DNA of 64,000 bases from Haematobia irritans (taxonomy: Eukaryota > Arthropoda > Insecta > Diptera > Muscidae). Location of the stretch: assembly GCF_050003625.1 (NCBI RefSeq), contig NC_134400.1, positions 67,536,126 through 67,600,125 on the forward strand, in the 5' to 3' direction. Both the position numbers and the translations under genes were made by a program. Below, one piece after another: positions 11,449-22,175 of this stretch. A model generated the notes under the pieces. That model was not told the DNA's origin and searched no databases. It worked only from the letters and a program-made list of their open reading frames with translations. Positions within the stretch are counted from its first letter, which is position 1. The number at the start of each line of letters is the position of its first letter.

Positions 11449-13018
11449 TTGTGGTCAACAGTTAGAGCCCTCTCGAACCCCTCCACAAGGGATGATGGGA
11501 TTTCAGTCACATTTGGCGACGTGACTGTGACTGATCCGAAGAGGTGCGCCAAATACTTCAACCGACAGTTTGTCGAGCATCCCGAGAGTGATAGAGCGAA
11601 AAGGAGAGCCACCCGTCGTGTACGCGAAACCATCTAAGGCGCTGGGCCCTGACGGAATTTCAATGCTAATGCTGAAGCATCTGGGAATACTGGGAGTTGA
11701 GTACCTGACCAGACTCCTCAATTTGTCTTTGGAATCACACATTATACCCGATGTCTGGAAAATGGGAAGGGTGATTCCACTACTGAAACCGGGCAAAGAT
11801 TCGAGCAAAGGTGAATCGTACAGACCGATATCCCTTCTTTCGCCAGTAGCCAAGACACTTGAGGCATTACTCCTCCCCAGCCTTGTGGAGAATTTTCCAG
11901 CTGCCCACCATCAACATGGATTCCGTAAGGTACATAGTACGACAACAGCCTTACATGCCATTTCGACACATATTAATAAGGGACTTAACCAGCCCAGGCC
12001 GTGTCATAGGACGGTCCTCGTGGCGCTTGACCTATCGAAAGCATTCGATACGGTCAACCATGCCACATTATTTGAGGACATCGAGAATACGTCCCTACCG
12101 ACAGGAGCGAAGCGTTGGGTGCTGAATTATATGTGTGGACGCCAGTCGTACGTGGAATTTAGGGACAGAAAGTCAAGACCGCGTAGAGTTAAACAGGGAG
12201 TTCCCCAAGGTGGGGTGATATCTCCGGCACTGTTTAACCTCTACATGTCCTCGATTCCACCCCCTCCTGACGGCGTCGAGATTGTATCATATGCGGATGA
12301 CTGTACAATCTTGCCATCTGTGCCCAATGTTGATGACATTTGCGATCGGTTGAACTTCTACATATCTAATCTTTCCAGTTATTTCACTGCGAGAAACTTG
12401 AGGATATCCCACACCAAATCCTCAGCCACACTATTTACTACATAGACGGCAGAAGTGCGCAGGCAGTTGAATATCAGAGTCGATGGAGTAATAATTCCGA
12501 CCACAAATTACCCCAAGATTCTTGGGGTCACATTCGACAGCCTTTTTAGGTCATCTGCCCATGCCACTGCAATTTGTAATAAGCTCCGTGGTAGAAACAA
12601 GGTCCTCAAGTCACTAGCCGGCAGTACTTGGGGTGCGGACAAAGAAACCTTGCTAACTACTTATAAGGCAATTGGCCGGTCAGTGGTAAACTATGCAGCG
12701 CCAGTGTGGACACCGCAGACCAGTGATACGCAGTGGAATAACATACAAACCTGCCAGAACGCTGCTCTTAGAACTGCGACTGGGTGTCTCCGCAGCACAC
12801 CCCTGGATCACCTTTATGTGGAGACAAAGATCATCCCTGTGCGAAGACACAACTACATGTTGTCAAAGCAGTATCTCCTGGGTTGTTATCGCAGTAATCA
12901 TCCAAACCACCATCTTATGGATACACAACCACCACCCAGGAACGTAAGGGTTGATATACATAATCTAGAGCGCGAGATCCAGCGCTATAAGAGAGCCTCT
13001 AGATCAAGCAGCGTACCA
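11449..13018 (+). pseudogene. LINE2 copy 1 reverse transcriptase and C-terminal region
   Basis: After frame changes near 11370-11450 and 11600, RT runs from 11570 to 12445. Its motifs are ALGPDGISMLMLKH, SYRPISLLSPVAK, VALDLSKAFDTVNH, KQGVPQGGVISPALFN and SYADDCTI. An in-frame TAG at 12443-12445 sits where copy 2 has a tryptophan codon (TFTSW), so it is a simple TGG to TAG change. The frame then reads on (12446-13018) through YAAPVWTPQTSDTQW and PVRRHNYMLSKQYLLGCYR. The final zinc knuckle is missing. Confidence 0.8.
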
Positions 13019-14840
13019 GACACAAGAAGGGTGCATTAAATTAAGTTTCTAATTACAGAGGAATATCATTTATTAACTGCGTTGCAAAAATCTTCATGGG
13101 AATCTTGAATGAGAGGCTATTCAATTAGGCAGAGGAAGAAAAAGTATTATCACACTCATAGAAAAAAGTCTGCTAAAAACAGCAGTCGATGTTTGCTGTT
13201 ATATTTTTGTACTTCAGGGCCTAATGAACAACAATTTATAAAATGTTTAGGTTATAAAATTTTCCCCAAAGCATATTTAAGAACCAAAAGTAGTTTTTGG
13301 TATATTTTTGCACAGTAATATACATACACGCTCCTAAATACGATCAGCAAACATTTTGTTCGCTATTAGCCTCAATTCGATAAATATTCAGATTTTTTGT
13401 CAAATACTATAGATATTCATAAAATATTGTTTTAATTATGTTAGGATAGCTCCTAAGTTGAAATTTTTATTTGTTTTAGCCAAAATAAAACATGTTTTAA
13501 TGTAATCGAGCTTAAAAATAGCAGGAAATGTTGGCTATTTCAGCAAACAGTGACTGCTGTCCCTTTTTCAGCAGACTTTCTGCTGTTTTAGCAGACTTTT
13601 CTGCTGTCCCTACTAACAAATTTCTTTGGGTGCAGAATACCAGGCTGGCTTCAGAAGAGGTTATTCAACAACCGATAATTTATACACACTATCGTCGATT
13701 GTCCATTTAAAGTTAGCGGAAAAGAAGAAAGTTTATGCAATTTTTGTAGACTTTAAAGCTGCCTTTGATATGGTTTCCAGAAGACTAATGATTTATAAAA
13801 TGCATCAACTAGGAATATCATATAAATTTGTGCGAATGATAAACAATATTTATGAAAACACACTCTCTGCAGTATGGACAGGTGAGGAATTATCGGATTA
13901 TTTCGAGACAACGTCAGGTGTTAAGTGGGGTTACCTGCTTTCGCCGCTGTTGTTTGCCCTGTATGTGAATGATCTCCATGATGCACTACGAGGCGGAGTA
14001 ATAATTGATGACATGAATATACGAGTATTGCTATACGCCGATGACATTGTGATTATAGCTGAGGAAAGATCGGAACTGCAAAGCATGATACAGAATCTAG
14101 AAAATTACTGTAATGATTGGAACCTTACTGTCAACACAAGCAAATCAAAGATATTGATGTTTAAGAAAGGTGGCAAGCTTTCAGAGCATGAGCGATGGAC
14201 TTATCGTGGAGAAGAAATTGAAGTAGTTTCGGAATATAAATATCTGGGAGTTATTATTACTCTACAGATGAAATTCCGGAGTCATATCCGCAATAGGAAC
14301 ATACAATCTAAGAGAGCGAAAAACTTTTTACACAAAGACAATATTAACTTGTGGCAAAAATGGGATCTCTATCAGGCCGTTTGTAGATCCATTCAATCTT
14401 ATGCCGCTCAGATATGGGGATATGGCAATTTTAGACAAACTACAAAGATTTTTCCTAAAGAAAGTTTTACATCTACCAGATACTACGCCAAACTACGCTT
14501 TAGCGATCGAAACCGGACTTGATGAGGGACATTTATATACACTTAACCTGCATCTTAATTATATTACAAGAACTCTTCCTTGTCGAATGACAAAAATCAT
14601 TATACAGAAGAACCTATTCTGGGCTAAGGATATAAATAATATGCTGAGAGAGATTGATCAGCAACCAATATCAATGAGAACATCACAAAATATGTTTAAT
14701 AATACGGTTACAAACCTACTAGAGAATTTAATATGAAGATATAAAAATAATTATTTACAAAAGGTACCCGAATATATAAAAAACTTAACCATACAATAGG
14801 ATCCAAATACTTAAACGGTCAATACAGCTCCAGAGATATA
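13019..14840 (+). pseudogene. LINE1 RT core and thumb (split by MITE)
   Basis: It starts with HKKGALN…NYRGISFINCVAKIFMG (13019-13125) and EEKVLS (13133-13152). The MITE follows, then EYQAGFRRGYSTTDNL from 13635. The catalytic motifs are FVDFKAAFDMV, GVKWGYLLSPLLFAL (KWGY in place of the usual QGC/QGD) and VLLYADDIVIIAEE (14025-14066). A frameshift near 14440 moves the frame to 14401-14736, which carries the thumb and WAKDINNMLREIDQQ. The frame continues, broken, to 14840 where LINE3 is inserted. Confidence 0.8.
13153..13632. mobile_element. 480-bp MITE in LINE1 RT
   Basis: The ends are inverted: CACTCATAGAAA on the left and TTTCTTTGGGTG on the right (10 of 12 positions pair). Inside lie further inverted blocks, AAAAAGTCTGCTAAAAACAG on the left and CTGTTTTAGCAGACTTTT on the right. 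The flanks are ATTATCA and CAGAATAC; joining them with one CA gives an uninterrupted RT frame (EEKVLS-EYQAGF), so the target duplication appears to be 2 bp (CA). There is no coding capacity. The superfamily is not assigned. Confidence 0.85.
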
Positions 14841-14859
14841 TTTCATTTCATTTCATTTC
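14841..14859 (-). repeat. LINE3 3' simple-repeat tail
   Basis: (TTTCA)n on the plus strand, hence (TGAAA)n at the LINE3 3' end. It sits directly after a polyadenylation-like signal (AATAAA on the minus strand, 14861-14866) and next to LINE1 sequence. Confidence 0.8.
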
Positions 14860-14909
14860 GTTTATTGAGTCTATGGAATATTTCCTTACAGACTAGCATA
14901 ATATTTTAA

Positions 14910-17748
14910 TTACTTAACTAAATTACTAACATGTTTCTTAAAGATTGAACAATTGGAAGTATAATCAATATTATCACTAAGTGAATTATAAAGCCTTAAA
15001 GTTTTAGTTAATGGTTCATTAAATGCATAGTTTGTAGAATGACTAGCAATACGGAATGGATAAAACCGTCGTAGAGGGCGGGAAGGAGCGTTAAAAGGAA
15101 TCAAGGCAAGTAATTCCGGACAATCAATTACAAAGTTGATGATTTTATACAAAAACATTAAAGAATTGGCATCTCTTCTAGATTTCAATGTCTCTAAAGA
15201 AATCAACAAACACTTACTTTTGTAAGATGGCACAGGATCAGAAAAGGCAATTGAAACAAGTGCAAATTTAAAATTTTTTTTTGGAACTCTCTCAATACGT
15301 TCAGCGTGACAGATGGCATTTGGACTCCAAATAAATGAAGCATACTCCAGTTTTGAGCGGACAAAGGCACAATATAAACTTTTTTTTATATAAGGATCAG
15401 AGAATTCAGTAGTATTTCTACGAATAAAGTACATAACTGAATAAGCTTTTGGAAGAATATAATTTAAGTGACAAATAAAACTTAACTTATAATCAAACAA
15501 AACACCAAGATCAAGTTTCTCATAAACATTACACAACCTCTGATTAAGAAAGCAATATCGTGAATTAATAACATCCCTACATCTGTGAAATGTAAGAAGC
15601 GAACACTTAGAAAAATTGAGGGGTAAACCATTTTTGGAGCACCACTCACACAATCTATCCAAATCATTCTGTAGTAACGCCGTATCATTTAATGAGCGAA
15701 TCCGCATAAATATTTTCAAATCATCAGCATACATAAGATGCCTTACGTGCAAAAAACATGAACTAATGTCATTCACAAAAATAATGAATAACAACGGGCC
15801 TAGCACACTGCCCTGTGGTATAACAGATGAAGGACTGTACGAATCCGAATAATAACCCTCACAACAGACCGAACATTCCCTACCCTTTAAATATGTTCTG
15901 AACCAGTCAACCAATTCCAGACTAAAGCCAACCCTGTGCAATTTATAGTAAATCATGGGGAACACGATCAAATGCTTTAGAAAAATCCGTATATATTGAA
16001 TCCACTTGATAACCCATTTCGAAGTTATCAATGCAAAATCTTGTAAAAATAGCTAAATTGGTAGTTGTAGATCTACCATGAACAAATCCATGCTGGGCCG
16101 GACTAATAAAATACTTCAAAACAAAAACCAACTTATCACACATGATATGTTCAAACACTTTAGCTATATTTGATAGTTTAGAAATAGGCCTATAGTTGCG
16201 TACACAACTCTTATTATCTGATTTCAAAATCGGTATAACCGTCGCACATTTCCACCTTTGAATAAAATAACTATGAACCAAGGATTTATTAAAAATCAAT
16301 TTCAGAGGCGCAACAAGCGCCAAACATAACTTTTTAAGCAAAAATGCAGAAACCCCATCCATATCAGTTTTATATGACATAGAAAGTTTATTAATAGCTT
16401 GCAAGACATCGTCGTCAGACACATAAAGATTACTAACATTCACTAAATGTCTTATGCTACCAAAATAAGAATCATCAATATCATTGACACCATTATAAAA
16501 ATTTGACTCAAAGAAATCTTTGAAAAGATTTGCAGAATCACAAAAATTATTAGAAACCCTTTGGTCAAACTGCATGGACGAAGGAATAGAAGAAGTATTC
16601 CGCTTCGATTTTATGAAGCCCCAAAAGCGTTTAGGATCAGATTTAATGCAATCACCATAACTCAGTACATATTGATTATAAAGAAATTTATTCAAAAAAT
16701 TGAACTCTCTCATGTAATACAAATACATCCGTTCATCATTAGCATCATTTGAAGCCTTAAATCGCTTGAAAAATGTATTTCTGCAATTTTTTAACTTTTT
16801 AAGACCCCTAGTATACCACGGCAACTTATAACATTTAGTCCTAGCCCTAGGAACATTATTATCAATAATTCCATTCATAACTGACAAAAATTCTTCATAA
16901 CAAATGGCAACAACATCACTCTCCAGCACCTCCAACCAATTAATACCTCTGAATGTATTACTTAATAGATCAAAATCACAAGAATTGAAATCGTAATTCA
17001 CATCAAAATGATCCGTGTTCGGAACATAATTATAAAATTCAATATCAATCTCTAATGGCACATGGTGGACACTAGGTGGACAAATGGGAAAAGCACATTC
17101 AGAAACACGACAATTCGTATCAGCACTTACAAAAACAAGATCCAACATCTTCATTAATCTGTTGTAAGTTTTATTTATCTGTACCATATCCAGACTGAGT
17201 AAAGAATCAATGAAATTAATCTCAAAAGACTTATTAACATTATTCGGCAAAAGCATATCAGTTCCCTGAATCTCTGTCCAAATAATATTGTTCAAATTAA
17301 AATCACCCAAAAAGCAACATCTATCCACTGCACGCATCTTATCCGCAAATTCAACAAAATTTTGAATATGACCAAAATACAAGTCCTCAGAACTATTTGG
17401 AGGAATATATGAAACGCATAGATACAAATTGGTATTTGCTGACTCAACAACTACACACAATTGATCATAAACAGATTCATTATTATTTAAAGCAACAAAT
17501 CTAGAAGAAAAACAATTCTTTATAGCAATCAAGACGCCTCCTCCTCTACTACAACCAGTAGAAACTGCATCCCTATCTTTACGATAAACATTATACAAAC
17601 TCGTGTTAAAAAATTCATTGTCATAAAAATCCATATTCAACCATGTTTCTGTAATAACATATATATCAAAATCATACTGAGACGTAAACAAGGAGAAAAT
17701 TGACGTTTTTGTTCTCATGCCCGAAACATTATGATAATATAGTTTCAA
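14910..17748 (-). pseudogene. LINE3 ORF2 (endonuclease-RT), one frameshift
   Basis: The first 601 codons (17748-15943) hold an APE endonuclease (YYHNVSGMRTK, VITETWLN, SYIPPN, CFLGDFNLNN and the late VHHVPLEIDI box) and the first RT blocks (YRPISKLSNIAKVFEHIM, SIYTDFSKAFDRVPHDL). At about 15950 one or two bases are lost or gained. The frame continues as YYKLHRVGFSLELV through IPQGSVLGPLLFIIFVND, LMYADDLKIF and the thumb, ending at 14910 (codons to 16031). Total length (about 945 residues) is normal for CR1/Jockey ORF2. There is no RNase H. The single lesion suggests a fairly young copy. Confidence 0.9.
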
Positions 17749-17759
17749 ACCGTTAGAAT

Positions 17760-18250
17760 TTACGGATCCATTTGCGGAGGCTTTAGTACTTGAAAAACCT
17801 TAAATGGTAGCACTCTAACATCAGCAGTCCATAACTGTGGCTTGAATAAATCATTGTAAAAGGATGGAGGAACACCGAGCTTAAAATTTACAAATTTCAA
17901 CTCATTAACAGCAACATCTTTTTTTACTAGCTTATAGCAAGACAAATGTAATTTACTAATATTTAAATGCTTAGACACATAATCAACAATATTATCCTCC
18001 GTAACAGTTGCTTTAAACGAAGATAAATGCACCCATTTCTTCTTCACAACAACATCAAGCTCAGTGTTATTATTTTCACCCAAAACAAAACGATTATTTT
18101 TTTGTTTCTTTCTTGTCGTTACATTCATCCAATTATTTGCATGTAGAGTATCCCCAACAGCGTCAGAGAATACATCATCAACATTAGGCTCAGAGAGAGT
18201 AACACTCATACCACTAGTAACAACAGAACCACCACCAGCACCATCAACAG
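17760..18250 (-). pseudogene. LINE3 ORF1, C-terminal part
   Basis: The minus-strand frame ends at 17760, 12 bp before the ORF2 start codon. It reads TRKKQKNNRF, then KKKWVHLSSFKATVTEDNIVDYVSKHL, KFVNFKLGVPPSFY and WTADVRVLPFKVFQ. This RRM-like block is the usual end of ORF1 in PHD-type CR1/Jockey LINEs and probably binds the element's RNA. The first half of ORF1 lies 3.9 kb away at 22176-22680 because LINE2 copy 2 is inserted in a CAA-rich (valine/alanine-coding on this strand) stretch. The open frame to the right of 18250 is LINE2 sequence. Confidence 0.8.
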
Positions 18251-18380
18251 CAACAACAACAGAAATCAAGTATGTATAGAAAACCCTTCCCCACCCCTTT
18301 CCCAAATCCCATCCAACCCCCATCCCATTCTCCATCCCTTTTTCCTTCCTGGGCAGAGTCTGCCAGCCAGTCTGCTCAGA

Positions 18381-18425
18381 ATTCTTCTCCTTCGTGCTGG
18401 CGACATTGAAAGCAATCCAGGTCCA
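18381..18425 (+). other. 2A-type ribosome-skipping motif in LINE2
   Basis: The frame that continues into the PHD-EN-RT protein encodes ILLLRAGDIESNPGP just before it. It matches the 2A consensus D-(V/I)-E-x-N-P-G-P exactly, and the preceding leucine-rich segment is also typical. In known 2A peptides the ribosome releases the upstream peptide at the glycine and restarts at the final proline (18423-18425). The function here is inferred. No in-frame ATG exists between 18263 and this motif. An ATG at 18272 opens a 48-codon frame that is out of phase with it. Confidence 0.8.
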
Positions 18426-21008
18426 GTGAAGTATGTGTGTCCGGTCTGTTCGCGGCAGGTCACGCGCGGAAGTTACTCCGTGATGTGCAGCGAATGTCAC
18501 AACTGGGTACACCTGCGTTGCTCGGGACTCAGGAATGTAGGAGATTACAATCCTGCATTCAAGTGTCCCACCTGTGTGAGCTTGCCCCCCATGTCGCCCC
18601 CTCCTGTAGTCACAACAGTGAGACCTTCTCGCGTTGTGACTGCAGACCCCACATCACCTGTCATGACCCATCCCCCCACATCATCACATGATACAACCAC
18701 ATCGACACTTTTGTCAAATCCGAGTCCGTCCGTAAATAACAGTATATCTGGTCCAGAGACATGTCAGGCTTGCAGAAAGAGATACACAAAGGCAGCTAAA
18801 CCGGTTAGGTGTTCCATCTGCAAGACCTCGAGGCACCTGAGATGCTCAGGCCTCAGGAATTCTGACCAATATACCCCTGACTTTGTTGGTACCTGCTGCC
18901 GGAGAATCCAACAATTTCAGCAACCCCACCCCATAGTTAACACCCGACATCCACAACAGACAGCAATAGACTCTTCCTCGTCAGCCCATTCAATAGTTCG
19001 GACTGTCCCGTCCACTGCTGGGAACCAGTTGAGTGGTCTCAAGATCCTACAGTGGAATTGTAATGGACTGACAAGGAAGATTACTGAAATCACGGATTTC
19101 ATGGACAAGAGGGGTATTCTCATATCCGCGCTCCAGGAGACCAAGCTCTCCAGCAGGAATGGTCTCACGAGATCATCCTGCTACTCTGTGATTAGGCAAG
19201 ACAGAGAAAGGAATGCCGGAGGGGGAATAGCCTTCATTGTCCATGATTCCGTGAGATACAGACCCATGTCACTGACCACGACCGATCCCCATTTGGAGAT
19301 ACAGGGGATAACTGTCACGGTGGGAGAGGAAGAAATATGTATTCTAAACGTATATATTCCTCCCGATTCTGTTTGCCAGACAGGATACAAACCAATGTTG
19401 AGGCCCCACCTCAACAATGTGCGTACTATCCTGTTAGGCGACCTGAATGCGCATCATGACAGCTGGTATTCAGAGCTTGGATGTGATGCCAGAGGAGAAT
19501 TGATTGCGGATCAGGTGGATGACACAGATTTCTGTGTGCTGAACGAAAACCACCCGACTCGCATAACGGCCACCTGCCGAAGCTCCCCTGACATCACCAT
19601 GGTTAGCTCTGACCTCGTGGCTCAGACCTCATGGCATGTAGACATAGCCATGAATTCCGACCACCTCCCGATCACAGTGTCTATTGACTTAGGGACAGAC
19701 ACCGTAATTCCAGAGAAGAAGACGTTTATGAACTTTGGTAAAGCTAATTGGGAGCTTTTTACCTCGCTAACCGAGTACGAGTTTGCCACTGCCCCCCTGC
19801 CAACGTCAGCGCCGGCTGGAGAGAAATTCTTCAGGGATGTCTTGAATAGGGCGTGTAAAAGGTGCATACCAGCGGGCCGGATCCCCGACATCCGTCCGAA
19901 TTTCCCCATGGAAGCATCAAGGTTGGCAGATAAGAGGGACGAGATCCGGAAAGTAGACCCAGCTGACCCTAGGATCCCGAGTCTCGCTAAGGAGATCGAC
20001 CGACTTGTTGCCACCCACAAGCGAGAAAAGTGGCGCAAGCATTTGGAGGAGTCTGATCTCGGATCCAAACGGCTGTGGTCTACGATCAGGAACCTCTCGA
20101 ACCCCAAACGTACGGATAACATTTCCATATCGTTTGGGGGGCAAACTCCGAAAGACGACACAGGTGCAGCGAATGCTTTCTGCAGACAATTTGTCGAGCA
20201 CCCCCAATCAGTCGATCGTGCAAGTAGAAAGCAAAGGCGAGTCTTCCGTGCCCTCAGACAGGACAACCCACCTATGGTCATCAGTCAGGAGAATGTTCTC
20301 CGGGCGATAAAGGCCGCCAAGAGCTCCACAGCGATTGGCCCAGATGGTTTGGCTACGAGGATGTTGAAACATATTGGAGAGAATGGTGTTAGATATCTGA
20401 CCCACATCTTCAATACCTGTCTCAACACCCTTGAAATACCGGACATCTGGAAAATAGGGAAGGTTGTTCCTGTTCTGAAACCAGGGAAACAGGCACACCT
20501 TGGAGACTCGTATCGACCAATTACTCTTTTGTCCCCCGTAACGAAGATTCTGGAGGCTATTTTACTGCCCTGCTTTTCAGAACATCTAATGTTGGCAGAA
20601 CATCAGCATGGTTTCCGCTCGGGCAGGAGTACAACCACTGCTTTGTGTGAATTAACAGCCAACATTGCAGAGGGACTAAACAGTAAGAGGCCGCATAAAC
20701 GTTCGATTCTCGTAGCACTGGACTTGTCTAAGGCGTTCGATACGGTGAACCACACCACGCTCTTGGGAGACATTATGGGAACCACCCTTCCCAATAATCT
20801 CAAGAGATGGTTGGCGAACTACATGGCTGGCAGACAGTCCTACGTGGAATTTAGAGGAAGAAGATCAACGCCCAGGAGGAACAAACAGGGCGTACCTCAA
20901 GGCGGTGTACTGTCCCCCTCCTCTTCAAGGCGGTGTACTGTCCCCCCTTTACGTGGCTGGAGCTCCCCAACCACCACCAGATGTCCACCTGATAACCTAT
21001 GCGGATGA
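18381..21008 (+). CDS. LINE2 copy 2 ORF: PHD fingers, endonuclease, RT (first part)
   Basis: After the 2A motif come two cysteine/histidine fingers: CPVC…CSECHNWVHLRC…CPTC (18438-18570) and CQACRKRY…CSICKTSRHLRC…TCC (18760-18900). They look like paired PHD-type fingers. The endonuclease (19040-19700) shows LQWNCNGLTRK, ALQETKLSS, LNVYIPP, LLGDLNAHH, SSPDITMV and NSDHLPITV. RT starts about 20290 with AIGPDGLATRMLKH, SYRPITLLSPVTK, VALDLSKAFDTVNH and KQGVPQGGVLSP. At 20920 a short duplication breaks the frame, which ends at 21008 before YADD. Upstream the frame is open back to about 18264 without an ATG. Confidence 0.85.
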   Translation: MLLLRAGDIESNPGPVKYVCPVCSRQVTRGSYSVMCSECHNWVHLRCSGLRNVGDYNPAFKCPTCVSLPPMSPPPVVTTVRPSRVVTADPTSPVMTHPPTSSHDTTTSTLLSNPSPSVNNSISGPETCQACRKRYTKAAKPVRCSICKTSRHLRCSGLRNSDQYTPDFVGTCCRRIQQFQQPHPIVNTRHPQQTAIDSSSSAHSIVRTVPSTAGNQLSGLKILQWNCNGLTRKITEITDFMDKRGILISALQETKLSSRNGLTRSSCYSVIRQDRERNAGGGIAFIVHDSVRYRPMSLTTTDPHLEIQGITVTVGEEEICILNVYIPPDSVCQTGYKPMLRPHLNNVRTILLGDLNAHHDSWYSELGCDARGELIADQVDDTDFCVLNENHPTRITATCRSSPDITMVSSDLVAQTSWHVDIAMNSDHLPITVSIDLGTDTVIPEKKTFMNFGKANWELFTSLTEYEFATAPLPTSAPAGEKFFRDVLNRACKRCIPAGRIPDIRPNFPMEASRLADKRDEIRKVDPADPRIPSLAKEIDRLVATHKREKWRKHLEESDLGSKRLWSTIRNLSNPKRTDNISISFGGQTPKDDTGAANAFCRQFVEHPQSVDRASRKQRRVFRALRQDNPPMVISQENVLRAIKAAKSSTAIGPDGLATRMLKHIGENGVRYLTHIFNTCLNTLEIPDIWKIGKVVPVLKPGKQAHLGDSYRPITLLSPVTKILEAILLPCFSEHLMLAEHQHGFRSGRSTTTALCELTANIAEGLNSKRPHKRSILVALDLSKAFDTVNHTTLLGDIMGTTLPNNLKRWLANYMAGRQSYVEFRGRRSTPRRNKQGVPQGGVLSPSSSRRCTVPPLRGWSSPTTTRCPPDNLCG
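20893..20950 (+). repeat. Short direct duplication inside LINE2 RT
   Basis: TCAAGGCGGTGTACTGTCCC occurs twice, about 32 bp apart. The second copy interrupts the expected LLFNLYVAG codons and shifts the frame just before the YADD box. Confidence 0.85.
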
Positions 21009-22085
21009 TTGTTCCATAGTGACCACAGGTAGAGACATAAGGGAGCTTGAGGTGAGGATAAATGACTACTTACCTGCACTTAGGGATTTCTTTATCGACA
21101 GGAATCTGAAACTTTCTGCCCCAAATCTACAGCGACCATCTTCACATCGTGGACTAAAGAGGTGAACATGGAACTCGATATCCACATTCGTGGCCAGAGT
21201 ATCCCCACTTCCAGGAACCCCAAGGTTCTTGGTGTGACGTTTGATAGCCTGTTCCTCTTTGGTAAACATGCGGAAATGGTAGCTAAGAAGGTTGGGAGCA
21301 GAAACAAGATCCTGAAGGCATTGGCTGGTAGCACCCGGGGGAAAGATAAAGAGACGATACAAAAGACCTACGAGTCTATTGGTCGTCCCCTTATCGATTA
21401 CGCAGCCCCTGTTTGGACTCCCAGTATTAGCGATACCCAATGGAGAAATCTCCAGACGGTGCAAAATACTGCGCTGCGGATTGCGACCGGGTGTCACTCC
21501 AAGACCCCGGAACAGCATCTGCATCATGAGTCCAAAATGCTATCGGTGAGGCAACACTGCACCCTCCTCACCCAACAGCACCTGATAAAGTGTAGAAGTG
21601 TAAACCACCCAAACCACGCCACCTCAAGGAGGGCAACGACCGAGAGGGATAGACCCATTCGGTTTGATTTTAGGAAGGACTTACAGTCAATAGAACATGT
21701 GATCGGCGATGACAGTGATGAGGGAATAAGGACGGCATTGAGGGCAGTGCACACGGCAGCGGTTCAAGATGCGATCAACTCCTACCAGTGCAGTGTTGTA
21801 CTGGGAGGTAGGCCACCACCGATCAACGAAGATGAGAGACGGCTTCCTAGAGAAACCAGGTCGGTGCTATCCCAGCTAAGATCGGGGATCTCTAGGTACC
21901 TAAATAGTTACCTCTCCGTATTGAACCCGGCAATTCAGGATGTTTGCCCGAATTGTGGACATTCGCCTCATATCACGAGGCACCTCTTCGAATGTCCTGC
22001 TAGACCGACAGATCTGACACCTGCTTCGCTTTGGACACATCCAGTTGAGGCAGCACGCTTCCTTGAACTGGATGTGGATGCTTGA
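20905..22085 (+). pseudogene. LINE2 copy 2 ORF, RT catalytic box to C-terminus
   Basis: The frame at 20905-21165 holds the catalytic box (HLITYADDCSIV, about 20985-21020). A second shift near 21140-21162 leads to the 21162-22085 frame. That frame has the thumb (TFDSLFLFGKHAEMVAKK), the YAAPVWTPSISDTQW block and a CPNCGHSPHITRHLFEC knuckle near residue 270. It ends LELDVDA. Joined, the protein would be about 1,230 residues, full size for this LINE type. The same end (CPICNQGPHDTRHLFSC) occurs in the two LINE2 fragments at 53154-53650 and 63063-63267. Confidence 0.85.
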
Positions 22086-22175
22086 AATGTCTAATCCCTG
22101 TATTTGTTTGTAATCGTTTATCCTTTGTTTGTTTTGTCTTTTTCTATACTATTTCCACAGGGGCTACAACAACAA

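Larger units (their letters stand above)
9951..13018 (+). mobile_element. LINE2 copy 1 (2A-PHD-EN-RT LINE), 3' end missing
   Basis: This block matches LINE2 copy 2 (18263-22175) in protein order. It has about 150 bp of leader, a degenerate 2A motif, a PHD-like finger, endonuclease, RT with YADD, and a C-terminal region. It stops at GCAGCGTACCAG near 13018. The matching site in the 53154-53650 fragment is followed there by roughly 130 more codons and the 3' UTR. LINE1 resumes directly, but with about 40-45 RT codons missing, so this junction is an insertion with target deletion or a later rearrangement. Confidence 0.8.
18263..22175 (+). mobile_element. LINE2 copy 2 (2A-PHD-EN-RT LINE), full-length
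   Basis: A 3.9 kb LINE with about 118 bp of leader, a 2A motif, two PHD-like fingers, endonuclease, RT, a C-terminal zinc knuckle, and a 3' UTR ending in (CAA)n. CAACAACAACAG flanks it on both sides (18251-18262 and 22176-22187). That is a probable 12-bp target duplication, but its simple-repeat nature makes the exact ends uncertain. Removing the element rejoins LINE3 ORF1. Two lesions are seen: a roughly 20-bp duplication in RT and a frameshift near 21140. Confidence 0.85.

Noticed and set aside
19622..20498. Minus-strand open frames over LINE2 copy 2
   Set aside because: Antisense shadows of the well-supported plus-strand LINE2 ORF.
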